DNA from: Nemertoderma westbladi | Taxonomy: Eukaryota > Xenacoelomorpha > Nemertodermatida > Nemertodermatidae | Direction: 5' to 3' | NCBI GenBank assembly: GCA_032718475.1 | Contig: JAUCBJ010004224.1 | Coordinates: 121,081 to 185,080, forward strand | Length of the DNA: 64,000 bases | Shown here: piece after piece, positions 55,218-64,000 of the stretch | Position numbering within the stretch: the first letter of the stretch is position 1 | How the letters are laid out: each line of letters opens with the position of its first letter | Program-made: the position numbers and the translations under genes | Notes under the pieces: model-generated | Seen by the model: only the letters and a program-made list of their open reading frames with translations | Databases searched by the model: none | What the model was told of the DNA's origin: nothing

Positions 55218-56327
55218 TCAGTCCATTCTATCAATTTCCGATACTGATTCATTTTGTACACTGCTTTGCATGCCACCACCATGCTTTGCCAACATTTCTC
55301 GTCTTTTGACTCTCCTGTTATAGGCTTGCTCTCGTTCCAAGGGTGACATGTCTTTATCAAAATAGTATTTAACAGTTTCATACTTAAAATATCGGCGGTG
55401 GATAATAGACATTGCTTTATCCTCTGTGGCAAATGAGAGAAGGATTGGTCGTGGTTTATCATCGGATCGTGGTTTGCCAATACGTTTCAGTGACTGTAGT
55501 GCTAGTTTCTCCCCAAGAGCGGACTCTAGGAATTCGGAATCTTTTTTACGTTGTTTATCGACGTTCGAACCGCCTAGATCCCCCGGAATATTTTGTATTA
55601 TTACATTCAACTTACGTTGTTGTGATTCTCTAATAATTTTCTCTATCCCAGCTGCATCCATCATATTGTTTCTGGGTGAATTAATGTCCTTGGATTGCTC
55701 TAATTTGTTTTCTATAGACTTTAGATTTTGTGTGTTTTTGGAGACCAATTCTGCCCAGGTAGGTATGGTATTAATCTTCAGCGTATCAATCATTTCTAAT
55801 AAACCTTTGATTTTGTCAGCATTTTCTTTATTGGCGACTTCGGATGATTCGACTCTCTTGTGTATATCGTGATGCAAGTAGTTTGCTTTTGCTGCGATCG
55901 CATCTTCAATTGAATCCTGCAACTTTGTGAGTTTCTCATCGGTAGTGGATGTGATTGATGTTAGTTTGCTGTCTAGAGTATGAAGTTTCACATTTACATC
56001 AGTTTTGAGTTCGGTTAAGTCTTTTGTACACTTTTTTGTCACTTTAGCAGCACAACACCCACAGAGGAAATCGATTTGGCCGAAGTCGGTACCATTTGGA
56101 GCGATGCATACCATGTATCGATCGCTGTTGGAGCCACTGCAACCAACTTCAATTTCCGCATAGTTGTCCCCTCTTTCATCGATTGGGAGCTTTCCTTTCG
56201 CCCTCACGGTTGTTTTTTCAGAAGTCTTATTGTTCGGTGTTGTTTCGCATCGCTTAGTCTGACGTATACTTTCGCGGCGGTTTTTCTCACCAATGCTGGT
56301 ACGATTCTGGGAGGTGGCCATGGCCAC
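55218..56327 (-). CDS. ORF1 protein of LINE C (intact)
   Basis: A 369-codon frame opens with ATG. Order: basic N-terminus (RESIRQTKRCE), a cysteine module (VGCSGSNSDRYMVCIAP and IDFLCGCCAAK), and a long coiled-coil-like stretch (TELKTDVNVKLHTLDSKL, KLTKLQDSIEDAI). A C-terminal RNA-binding-like domain follows with LNVIIQNIPG, KRIGKPRSDDKPRPILLSF and FKYETVKYYFDKD, as in LINE ORF1p of the RRM type. In known LINEs ORF1p coats element RNA and acts as a chaperone. The frame overlaps the start of ORF2 closely (ORF2 opens at 55178, before or at the end of this ORF). No damage seen. Confidence 0.82.
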   Translation of the reverse strand: MAMATSQNRTSIGEKNRRESIRQTKRCETTPNNKTSEKTTVRAKGKLPIDERGDNYAEIEVGCSGSNSDRYMVCIAPNGTDFGQIDFLCGCCAAKVTKKCTKDLTELKTDVNVKLHTLDSKLTSITSTTDEKLTKLQDSIEDAIAAKANYLHHDIHKRVESSEVANKENADKIKGLLEMIDTLKINTIPTWAELVSKNTQNLKSIENKLEQSKDINSPRNNMMDAAGIEKIIRESQQRKLNVIIQNIPGDLGGSNVDKQRKKDSEFLESALGEKLALQSLKRIGKPRSDDKPRPILLSFATEDKAMSIIHRRYFKYETVKYYFDKDMSPLEREQAYNRRVKRREMLAKHGGGMQSSVQNESVSEIDRMD

Positions 56328-56515
56328 CTTCTTAATATATAAAACAATATCAATTCAATAATTGATCAATTAAAATTAGTCAATGTAGTAAGTATCAAGT
56401 ATCATACAAAATCAATCAATAAATATATATCAAATATTTTCAAATACCGGTATTAGTTTAGTAGTTTAGTATTCAGCAATTTTTTATGGATGAAGTTATT
56501 CCTGTATTCCAGTAC

Positions 56516-56765
56516 CTTGACACAGTACAGTATAATATTGACGCAGTACAGTTTAAATATTGACACAGTACAGTATAATATTAACACAGTACAGTTTAAA
56601 TATTGACACAGTACAGTATAATATTAACACAGTACAGTATAATATTAACACAGTACAGTTTAAATATTGACACAGTACAGTATAATATTGTCGCAGTACA
56701 ATATGAAATGACAATTCAAATTCCCTCTACCCACACACATCCCATTTGATTGGATATAAAGTGGA
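56516..56765 (+). repeat. 21-bp minisatellite, copy 2 (left arm)
   Basis: About nine degenerate units (TTGACACAGTACAGTATAATA and TTTAAATA variants) are followed by CAATATGAAATGACAATTCA and a CCCTCTACCCACACACAT flank. It is inverted relative to 57115-57545 and ends in the same flank. Confidence 0.8.
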
Positions 56766-56933
56766 ATTGTACTTGTACAGCAGTATTGCTGTAACTAAAT
56801 CACTGTACTCCACTGTAGTATGCCTTAGTACAGCACTATAGGCCTACTGCTATATTAAGGCAGTAAATAAATTGGAGATGAGCTGTTGCAACTGTAATTA
56901 AAGGTGTAATATAATGGGTTTGTTCAGAAGTGG

Positions 56934-57040
56934 AAAAAATGAGAGCGCGTCACCGGGGGTTGAACCAGCGCTATACGTACGTTTCGGCCTAACAGGCCTC
57001 ATCAGTAGCGCTAACCAGCTCAGCCACTAGCCGTCAGTAA
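56934..57040 (-). ncRNA. tRNA-like Pol III unit containing a hammerhead ribozyme motif
   Basis: On the minus strand a perfect box A (TGGCTGAGCTGG, 57026-57015) and box B (GGTTCAACCCC, 56966-56956) flank a complete hammerhead. A TTTTTT terminator (56939-56934) follows 17 nt after box B. Core CUGAUGA lies at 57005-56999, stem II GGCC/GGCC (56998-56995 with 56989-56986) has loop UGUUA, and GAA is at 56985-56983. Stem III ACG/CGU (56982-56980 with 56977-56975) has a 2-nt loop. The predicted cleavage site follows A56974. Stem I pairs 57006-57012 with 56973-56967 by seven Watson-Crick pairs plus G-U wobbles. All core residues, including A15.1-U16.1 and G10.1-C11.1, are present. The anticodon arm of a tRNA is replaced, so it is not a tRNA gene. 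It is most likely a SINE-like unit. Confidence 0.75.
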
Positions 57041-57114
57041 GCTAGCCAGCAGTAAGGATAAGGAATGGTGTAGGGCACTGACATCTGTGTACTTGGTGAG
57101 GTACATAGGATTAA

Positions 57115-57545
57115 CTCCAATCACATAGTATGTATGTGTGGAGAGGGAAATTTGAATTGTCATTTCATATTGTACTGTGTCAATATTATATTGTACTGTG
57201 TCAATATTATATTGTACTGTGTCAATATTATATTGTACTGTGTCAATATTATATTGTACTGTGTCAATATTATATTGTACTGTGTCAATATTATATTGTA
57301 CTGTGTCAATATTATATTGTACTGTGTCAATATTATATTGTACTGTGTCAATATTATATTGTACTGTGTCAATATTATATTGTACTGTGTCAATATTATA
57401 TTGTACTGTGTCAATATTATATTGTACTGTGTCAATATTATATTGTACTGTGTCAATATTTAAACTGAACTGTGTCAATATTTTGTAATTTTTTTGAAAT
57501 ATTGCAACCCCACTTCAAATATTGAATTTTGAGCCAGATATGATG
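57115..57545 (-). repeat. 21-bp minisatellite, copy 3 (right arm)
   Basis: About fourteen almost identical 21-bp units (TGTGTCAATATTATATTGTAC on the plus strand) are flanked by the same two unique segments as the other copies. All six reading frames tend to stay open because 21 is a multiple of three and the unit lacks stops in several frames. None of these frames is a credible gene. Confidence 0.9.
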
Positions 57546-58856
57546 CCATAAAATTGGTGGCTGTTGGCAAATTAATACAATAATTAATAATTATTATTTG
57601 ATTATTATAATTATAATTAATAATTATATTAATTATTTTAATAATAATTATAAATTATAATTATCAATTAATAAATACATCCCTAAAGGATGTAAACATT
57701 TGCGTTTATCTCATGCCCACCCGTTGTAATTAGTATAAGTCATATCTCTGCGTAGTATTTAGAGCACAGCACCTGAAAGGAACTGTCAGTATTTAACAAA
57801 AAATAAGCATATTTTTTAGAGATTATATAGTAAAGATCAATTGAATAATACAAATTGTCCTACGGCTCTTTCTGCCATCGGATCCAGTCTCCCACCTCCT
57901 GTGGGTCATACGCCCGCCGCGCTAGACTGGCTTCGGCTGTGTTCATCTGTATTGGGCTGTCAGATATTAATAGACATATAAATTAGCAGGTTAAACTGTT
58001 AAAGGTCTAAAAGCGCGAACAGAGTGTCAGATATGGGGGGAATATTTTTGATGCATTAAAAATTAATTGATATCCATCTTCTGGGGTTATTTTTATTTTT
58101 ATAGTCTACTAGCTGGCAATACCCGAGGCGGGTTACCCGGTATTTCCCGATAGTTGTATTGCTAGGCCTACTTAATGCAGAATGCAGTACCATTAATGTG
58201 TACCGGTACCGGGCCATATTAAGGGGGTGGCTGGGGGGGCTGCAGCCAGGGGTCTATTGGGGCCTTGCGGTCAAAGTGCGCCACTATATGAAACAAGCAG
58301 GAAACAAATTACTTATATATACATTTTAAAGTAATAATTTTTTGTCAAGGTTTTAAATGCTTCAGATGTGATGTCCGCAATAAATTACTGAGGTTTCCAT
58401 GAATACGGGTATTTGTTGCTAAACATATTTCTACACAAAATTGATGTGGTGCATATTATTTAGGGAAACATATTATTAATAAAGTGCACAGACGAAACAA
58501 AAAACACATGAGTGTCAGTAGGCATAGTAGTTTTTCCTTGGAAAGATAGAGCGATAGTTGTAGTGCCTTCGTTACTATAGCAACACTTCAATAGTTTCTC
58601 TAAAATGTTCATATTTTCGATCAAAATTACCACCAGTTCAAGCCCACCAGTTAATAGCCATTCTGATTGCTAAGCTTTCAAAGAAATTGCTGTAGTCCAT
58701 AGAAACGGGTCATTAATTCAAATTGCCCAAGGTGTCAAAGTCCATAAATCACTTTTTTATGTTAAGAGGGACCCCTAGACACCAAAACATCCAAAAAATG
58801 TAATCCGTCCAAAAATTTTCGGTTGGGCCAAAAAGAGGTACGTGGCTGCCGGACTA
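57546..58856. other. AT-rich palindromic tract, LTR fragment and spacer
   Basis: 57560-57680 is an AATTA/TAATT-rich palindromic tract. 57880-58012 is an inverted copy of 35846-36000 (shared GCGC, TTTAACCTGC, GCCGAAGCCAGTCTA and GGGAGACTGGAT words), so it is a stray piece of the BEL non-coding region. From 58100 on I see no gene, only a G-rich patch at 58210-58270. Confidence 0.55.
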
Positions 58857-59035
58857 TAGCGGAAATGTTTTGTTATGGTTAACTAATTTCCTTACAAATA
58901 GGCAGCAACGAGTAAAATTAGGAAATAGCTATTCATCCTACATGGCAGTTAAATCTGGTGTACCACAAGGTTCGTGTATCGGGCCACTTATGTATATTTT
59001 ATACATAAATGATTTACCTGATATATTTTCTTTAC
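58857..59035 (+). pseudogene. LINE reverse transcriptase scrap
   Basis: About 60 codons match the RT region from before motif B: LWLTNFLTNRQQRVKLGN, VKSGVPQGSCIGPL and LYINDLPDIF. It breaks just before YxDD would occur, where a 22-bp minisatellite begins. Too short to assign a family. Confidence 0.75.
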
Positions 59036-59089
59036 GGCCAAGCAACTTTTTAAATGTGAAAGTGTCCTTTTCAGTGCTAAAGTGTTCTT

Positions 59090-59600
59090 TTTAGTGTGAA
59101 AATGATCTTTTCAGTGTGAAAATTATCTTTTCATTGTCAAAGTGTAAATCTGAAAGTGCGAAAGTGTAAATTTGAAAGTGCGAAAGTGTAAATTTGAAAG
59201 TGCGAAAGTGTAAATTTGAAAGTGCGAAAGTGTAAATTTGAAAGTGCGAAAGTGTAAATTTTAAAGTGCAAAAGTGTAAATTTGAAAGTGCGAAAGTGTA
59301 AATTTGAAAGCGAGAAAGTGTAAATTTGAAAGCGAGAAAGTGTAAATTTGAAAGTGAGAAAGTGTAAATTTGAAAGTGCGAAAGTGTAAATTTGAAAGTG
59401 CGAAAGTGTAAATTTGAAAGTGCGAAAGTGGAAATTTGAAAGTGCGAAAGTGTAAATTTGAAAGTGCGAAAGTGTAAATTTGAAAGTGCGAAAGTGTAAA
59501 TTTGAAAGTGAGAAAGTGTAAATTTGAAAGTGAGAAAGTGTAAATTTGAAAGTGAGAAAGTGTAAATTTGAAAGTGAGAAAGTGTAAATTTAAATACGAA
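59090..59600 (+). repeat. 22-bp minisatellite
   Basis: About 20 units of AAATTTGAAAGTGCGAAAGT plus GT. Variants with GAG in place of GCG cluster in blocks (near 59300-59345 and 59500-59585), showing that groups of units duplicated together. More diverged AGTGTGAAAA units precede it from 59050. Confidence 0.9.
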
Positions 59601-59779
59601 TTATGGCGGGAAATTTAAATTCTGATGGGTAAGCCAGACCATGTGCTGTAAAGTATACATAGAGGCCTATCCACTGTACCGGTACATTTGGCATTTAGTA
59701 ATACATAACATAAAACAGTACTATTATTGACATGTCAGCAGAATGCATCCGTACTAATGCGCTGTTGTGGTCTATTCTG

Positions 59780-60312
59780 TCATGGCGGGATATGACGAAA
59801 TCAAACTAAAAAATTATTTCCGTCAGGGTTTGACATATGTGGAGATTGTAAAGATTATGCGGGTTAGAGAAAATGTCCAAATCAGTGCACGCACGATAAG
59901 AAGACGTCTTAAAGACTTACATTTAGTACGCAGAAACCGTAACATTGACATTGACCAGATCAAAGCAGTGATGAGAAACATTATTCGTGGTTCGGGGTCC
60001 AGTTGGGGTTACCGTCATATGTGGCGCTATCTTAATAAGAAAGGGTTTCCTGTAACCTGTTCTACTGTACAACTACTGCTAAAACTCTTGAACCCAGAAG
60101 CTACTGCATTACGCCAAAAACAGAAACTTAAACGAAGGATGTATTCCAGCCGTGGTCCGAATGCAGCATGGCATACGGATGGGTACGACAAGTTGAAATC
60201 ATATGGGTTCCCAATACATGGGTGTATAGATGGGTGGTCCCGATTTGTATTATGGTTGAAGGTTTGCCGTACAAATAGTGACCCTAACGTTATTTGCAGA
60301 TTTTATTTACCT
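59780..60312 (+). pseudogene. IS3-like DDE transposase (IS3EU-type), truncated
   Basis: The ATG at 59780 opens MAGYDEIKLKNYFRQGLTY. A helix-turn-helix-like region (RTIRRRLKDLHLVRRNR) and a GSGSSWGYRHMWRYLNKKG segment follow, then an integrase core with GPNAAWHTDGYDKLKSYGFP (first D) and HGCIDGWSRFVLWLKV (second D region). The third catalytic acidic residue is missing because a LINE 3' end is inserted at about 60311. The layout fits eukaryotic DNA transposons related to bacterial IS3; naming it IS3EU is from memory of that group. It would cut and join transposon ends. Confidence 0.65.
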
Positions 60313-60545
60313 AAGTTGAAGTTGAAGTTTTTTATTAACATCGCACATAACAATAACATAAACAGCAAACAGCATATTAAAAACCGGTATATGGAGATTG
60401 TCTGTTTTAAAAATAATGCAACCAACATAATATTAAATATACAGTACAACTGTACAATGTTAGGGATACCCCATGAGGTTATACCTCGTTTCCATGGAGG
60501 TCCCTTTAAATTAAACGGAATTAAACAGGAATCACTTGCAGTTTA
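60311..60545 (-). mobile_element. LINE 3' end with hairpin, inserted in the transposase
   Basis: A tail of TTGAAG repeats (60313-60327) starts the block. Hairpin 60462-60505 has GGGACCTCC opposite GGGGTATCCC and an inner GAGGT/ACCTC stem on the minus strand. No coding part remains. It resembles the 3' UTRs of LINE A and C. Confidence 0.65.
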
Positions 60546-61121
60546 ACATGCAACTAAATAAAATATGGTAGACCATAGTACAGTACCTACGTAATTAAAA
60601 AAAATATAACAGCAATTCGAAATATGGAAAACACTAAAAAATTAAGTTATATATAAAGAAATAAAACATAAAGACATAGTACATAATTTCAAAAAATAAA
60701 AAAAAATAAAATAAAGTTCTGGTGCAGATAGAAATATAACAGAGCAAATAAATAAAATCTGGTAGACCGTAGTTCAGTTAGAAATTTAAAAAAATAACAG
60801 AAAGAATTTAAAAATAAAGCAGCAAATATGTCATAAAATCGAGTTATGTAAAACATAGGCATAGGCAATAAATATAGCAATAGTTATGAAGTACAGAGAT
60901 ACACACACAAGGAATAAAGTATGGTAGACCGTAATTTAAAAATAAAGCAGCTCGAATAGGTCGTAAAATCGAAATATGTACAACTTAGGTAAAAAGAAAA
61001 TAAATAAAAAAACAATAGTTATGACGTAGTATGTAATTTAAAAAATAAATAAAATAAAGCAGCAAATAGAGCAAATAATTACAACTGAAATTTAACGCAA
61101 AAAATAATTAAGAGTTATGTG

Positions 61122-61125
<4 letters not shown>
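60546..61125. other. A-rich region with a degenerate dispersed unit
   Basis: The motif AATAAA-T-TGGTAGACC-TAGT appears at about 60557, 60748 and 60915 in A-rich DNA (AATAAA words throughout). No gene. It may be more of the inserted element or simple-sequence DNA. Confidence 0.45.

Positions 61126-61156
<31 letters not shown>
61126..61156 (+). repeat. Poly-C run of 31 bases
   Basis: An uninterrupted run of 31 C directly precedes TGTTGTGTCAAAGG. The exact length may be inaccurate in a homopolymer of this size. Confidence 0.9.
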
Positions 61157-61160
<4 letters not shown>

Positions 61161-61753
61161 GTGTCAAAGGTTATAAGGCATGGCCTAATATATATTCTGT
61201 GTGTGATATATTGGTGGAGGTTGTCCGTACCGGTACGGTTATTCGGTCTTTTGTGTGTGGTTTGTATTCGGTCATATTGCTGGAGTATACTGTTATACAG
61301 TCAGAAGTTATTAGTAAAGAGTTGGAATTAGTTATTTTGACAATGGTAGCAGAGCGTTTTGTCGTCGTATGTATGTTGTAAATTAATTCCTGAATTGCAG
61401 AATTAATTGGTGTATTTTGGATCAAGGACTAGATTTGGATACCGTGTGGCCGGTAGGTACCTGATACCTAGATACACAGTACCGGTAGTACACGGCCGTA
61501 TACAGTAAATCAGTAAATGCTGAAATGTTCAGACTGCGGTAGGCGGCTTATCCACGGATTGACAGATCCGAATGACAGTTCTATGGTAATAATTAAATTT
61601 ATCTAGCTGCTAGCCCACCACTGTAGCAGTGTAGGGCTATTGAATTTATTTATAATAGGCCTACGGCTGCGTGTTTAACAATAAAGTTCTATTGGACTAG
61701 GCCTAGCAGAATCAGCCTACAGGCTTAGGCCTACTCAAACTGCGATACCGGTA
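61157..61753 (+). mobile_element. Probable LTR and leader of the copia element
   Basis: Non-coding DNA between the poly-C run and the copia start codon. It begins TGTTG, as many copia LTRs do. I could not find an LTR end or primer binding site with confidence, and the 3' LTR is outside the window. Short ORFs here are not supported. Confidence 0.4.
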
Positions 61754-64000
61754 TGTCTGAAGGCGAATGTCGGCGTAAGCCGCCTAAACTAGAGAAAGAC
61801 TATAAAGAATGGGTCAAACTTGTTAGGATGTGGTCTAGAGTAACAACTGTTAAAAAGAAAAATCAGGCCTATGAGGTTATTCTGTCATTCCCGGATGGAG
61901 AGGCACGATCTGCATGTGTGGCAATAGATGATGCAGAATTAGATTCTGAGGTAGGCCTTGAGGCAATTGTGAAAGAATTGGATAAACTGTACCTTAAAGA
62001 CGAACAAACACAGGGGTATGAGGCATGGATAAAATTAAAATCATTCGCCAAAACAACTGACATAAATTTCCAGGGATATTGCAGTCAGTTTTCTAGGCTA
62101 AGAAAGGAAGCAAAGGAATTTGATGTAGAGGTAAGTGAAACCACTTTTGCCTACATGTTGCTTGATAGTGCGGGTTTGGGAAAAGAACAAAGGCTGTTAG
62201 TTTTGTCAGTTGCAATGAGTGCTGCCCATGGTGCTAAAGTAAGTCCAAATCATGTGGAATCTGCACTAAGACGGTTAACAAATTCGATTAAAGGCAAAGA
62301 CGAAGAGGATGTACTACAAACAGCTTGTTTTGAGGACAACGAGACTGAAGTTGTAAGTGATAATGAATTTGATGTTTCTGAATATCAAAAATGGTTTCAT
62401 GGATTAACAGAACAAGATAGAGCTCAAGTTTTTGAATCAGCATTTATTTCCGATCAAGGTACCGGTAGGTCAAAGCGATTACAGAGGAATTATTTCGTAG
62501 GCCGCTCGAGAGTTCCATATCAACGCTATTCTCGGGGTAATGCTTCTTTAAATTACATTAGGGAACCGAACCCCATAGATAAAAGGTCAAATGAACCTAT
62601 GAAGTGTTTGAGTTGCGGAAGTATTTACCATTTAATCAAGAACTGCAACTCCAAATACCGTAATGAATATGTAAACATTAGTACTGGAAATGGCAATAAC
62701 TCTGCAGATTCAATGAATAGAAAAGAAAGAAATGAAATTGCTGAAGACATATATCATATTGAGAGCGCCTTTGCTATGATTGGTGGAATGGATTGTGATT
62801 CAGAGTGCTGGGCAATTATTGATTCAGCAGCAACAAAATCTGTTTGTGGTACAATATGGTACAATAAATTTCGATCTATATTATTCAACAAATTCGGACT
62901 GGTTCCTGAGGAATCCAAAACAACATCTGTATATAAATTCGGTCATGGAGGGATACGAAATGCAGTATTTTCCTCAAAGTTACCTATATATCTCTATGGA
63001 AAAAGATTTAATCTTCATATTGATGTGGTACCTGGTTTACTCCCATTACTTCTGAGTCGGAAAAGCTGTGAGTCATTAGAATTAGTACTGGATTTTAAAT
63101 TGAAAAAGGCTTTCATACAAAATGAGTGGAGGAATCTAGGGTCAACCTCACAAGGTCATTTAGTAGTACCAATTTTAAATTGTGAGAAAAATGGGAATCA
63201 TGTTAGTAATGGTCCAGTTAACAAAGAAAATGGTATTATTGAAATTTTGGTTTCTGAGTCGGGGGGTGAAGGTATATTATCAAAAGATAATGAATCGATT
63301 GCAAGAAAATTGCATCTTCAGTTTAGCCATGCATCTGCAGAGAGGCTGCAGCGTTTGGTAAGAAATTGTGAGGGACTAAAAGTAGAAAACATTACAGGAT
63401 TAAATAAGGCTATTGACAGGATTTGTGATAGATGTGCTATTTGTGCTTCTCAAAAACACCCAGCACCTAAGCCAAAAACGTGTTTGCCATTAGCTGAGGT
63501 TTTTAACAGCTGCATAGCAATGGATTTAACTGATTGGATTAACCCAAACGACTGTCAGAAATATAAACTTTTGCATATTATAGACATAGCTACAAGATAT
63601 TCAGTTGCTCAGTTTGTTAAGGATAAGAATCCCGAGAGTATTATTGCAGGAATCTGTAAGCGGTGGGTGAGTGTATTTGGTCCGCCAATGCGTTTTTTCC
63701 ATGATAATGGTGGTGAATTTACAGCATATGTTATTCTCAGACTTGAACAAAAATTCAATTGTAAAGATGTTTCTACTGCTGCTTATTCTCCGTTTAGTAA
63801 CGGAATTTGCGAGAGGCATAATGGATTGCTAAAGGAAACCTTAACAAAAACAGTTCTTTCAGATAAAACCATTTCAGTAAGTTTGGCTTTAGATTATTCG
63901 ATATATGCTAAGAACTGTTTATATGATAGTGATGGTTTCTCGCCTAGTCAAAGAGTCTTTGGTAGAAATCCTAGAGTACCTTTGTTAGAAGAAGATGATT
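61754..64000 (+). CDS. Ty1/copia gag-pol polyprotein, open to the window edge
   Basis: ATG at 61754 (MSEGECRRKPPKLEKDY) opens a frame without a stop for 2247 bp. Order: a copia-type gag of about 280 residues (VVILSFP-like region, CSQFSRLRKEAKEF) and a zinc knuckle CLSCGSIYHLIKNC (C-x2-C-x4-H-x4-C). A protease with AIIDSAATKSVCG (D-S-A) follows, then a pre-integrase LHLQFSHASAERLQRLV plus CDRCAIC, giving the HHCC zinc site. The integrase core has MDLTDW (D), FHDNGGEFTAY (D) and SNGICERHNGLLKE (E). RT and RNase H should follow beyond 64000. The polyprotein makes capsid, cuts itself and integrates cDNA. No damage is visible, so this is probably the youngest element here. Confidence 0.9.

Larger units (their letters stand above)
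51266..56336 (-). mobile_element. LINE C (CR1/Daphne-like), near full length
   Basis: The minus-strand element reads ORF1 (56327-55218, intact), ORF2 endonuclease-RT (55178-52492, damaged), and a 3' UTR of 1.2 kb with the family hairpin. A TTGAGATTGAGA-type tail lies at 51269-51284. It is a relative of LINE A by ORF1 layout, RT insertion position and hairpin. It has a stop in the endonuclease, frameshifts in the fingers and a deletion removing the RT active-site region. Confidence 0.88.

Noticed and set aside
57130-57488. Five overlapping ORFs on both strands
   Set aside because: They are by-products of a 21-bp tandem repeat without stops in several frames; the translations are 7-residue repeats.
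60689-60880. Phe/Leu/Tyr-rich minus-strand ORF that looks like a membrane protein
   Set aside because: It is a translation of A-rich non-coding DNA with no supporting feature.
1-64000. Penelope-like element as source of the hammerhead
   Set aside because: I found no GIY-YIG endonuclease or Penelope-type RT in the window; the ribozyme is associated with tRNA boxes instead.

Overview
This window is a transposon-dense stretch of a eukaryotic, almost certainly animal, nuclear genome. It shows non-LTR retrotransposons with APE endonuclease and reverse transcriptase, BEL/Pao and copia LTR retroelements, tRNA-derived SINEs, minisatellites and one short two-exon gene with GT-AG splice signals. There is no prokaryotic gene organisation. 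The mix of elements and the frequent TACCGGTA and TAGGCCTA words fit a marine invertebrate, but I cannot name the phylum or species. I see one candidate host gene (16404-17043); nearly everything else is mobile or repetitive DNA, most of it broken, nested or truncated.

Layout. 1-13.4 kb: a chain of LINE fragments. These are a CR1/Daphne-like family here called A (1-1998 minus, 7131-10230 plus), a Jockey-superfamily element D (3540-5821 plus) and an RTE-like family B with a (TAG)n tail (6250-6969 plus, 10231-13370 minus). Two minisatellite-type elements lie among them. 13.4-17.1 kb: a 590-bp inverted-repeat element, a LINE insertion flanked by 86-93 bp direct repeats, two tRNA-derived SINEs and the candidate host gene. 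17.2-24.6 kb: LINE E (minus), interrupted by a minisatellite insert with 91-bp flanking duplications. Directly upstream of it lies a very homogeneous 394-bp tandem array of nine units. 24.6-36.8 kb: a family B fragment and a minus-strand BEL-type element. The BEL-type element comprises an LTR-like block, integrase and coiled-coil gag, with LINE F wedged in place of its middle.

36.8-50.3 kb: a plus-strand BEL element (gag, protease, RT, RNase H, integrase) with a family B LINE inserted in RNase H. Downstream is an unusual decayed region with a possible exonuclease-like motif and zinc knuckles, then repeat-rich LTR-like DNA. 50.3-58.1 kb: LINE C (minus) with an intact ORF1, then two inverted copies of a 21-bp minisatellite. 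Between these arms is a tRNA-like RNA polymerase III unit that contains a complete hammerhead-ribozyme motif. 58.1-64 kb: an RT scrap, a 22-bp minisatellite, an IS3-like DDE transposase cut by a LINE 3' end, and an intact copia gag-pol that is open to the window edge.

The most interesting signals are these: the hammerhead nested between the A and B boxes of a tRNA-like unit (56964-57015 minus); a 3'-UTR hairpin with compensatory base changes shared by several LINEs; variable inserts in the RT just before the catalytic YxDD; the 394-bp array abutting the start of LINE E; and two unrelated insertions with direct repeats near 90 bp. All calls rest on reading the sequence; no database search was run.
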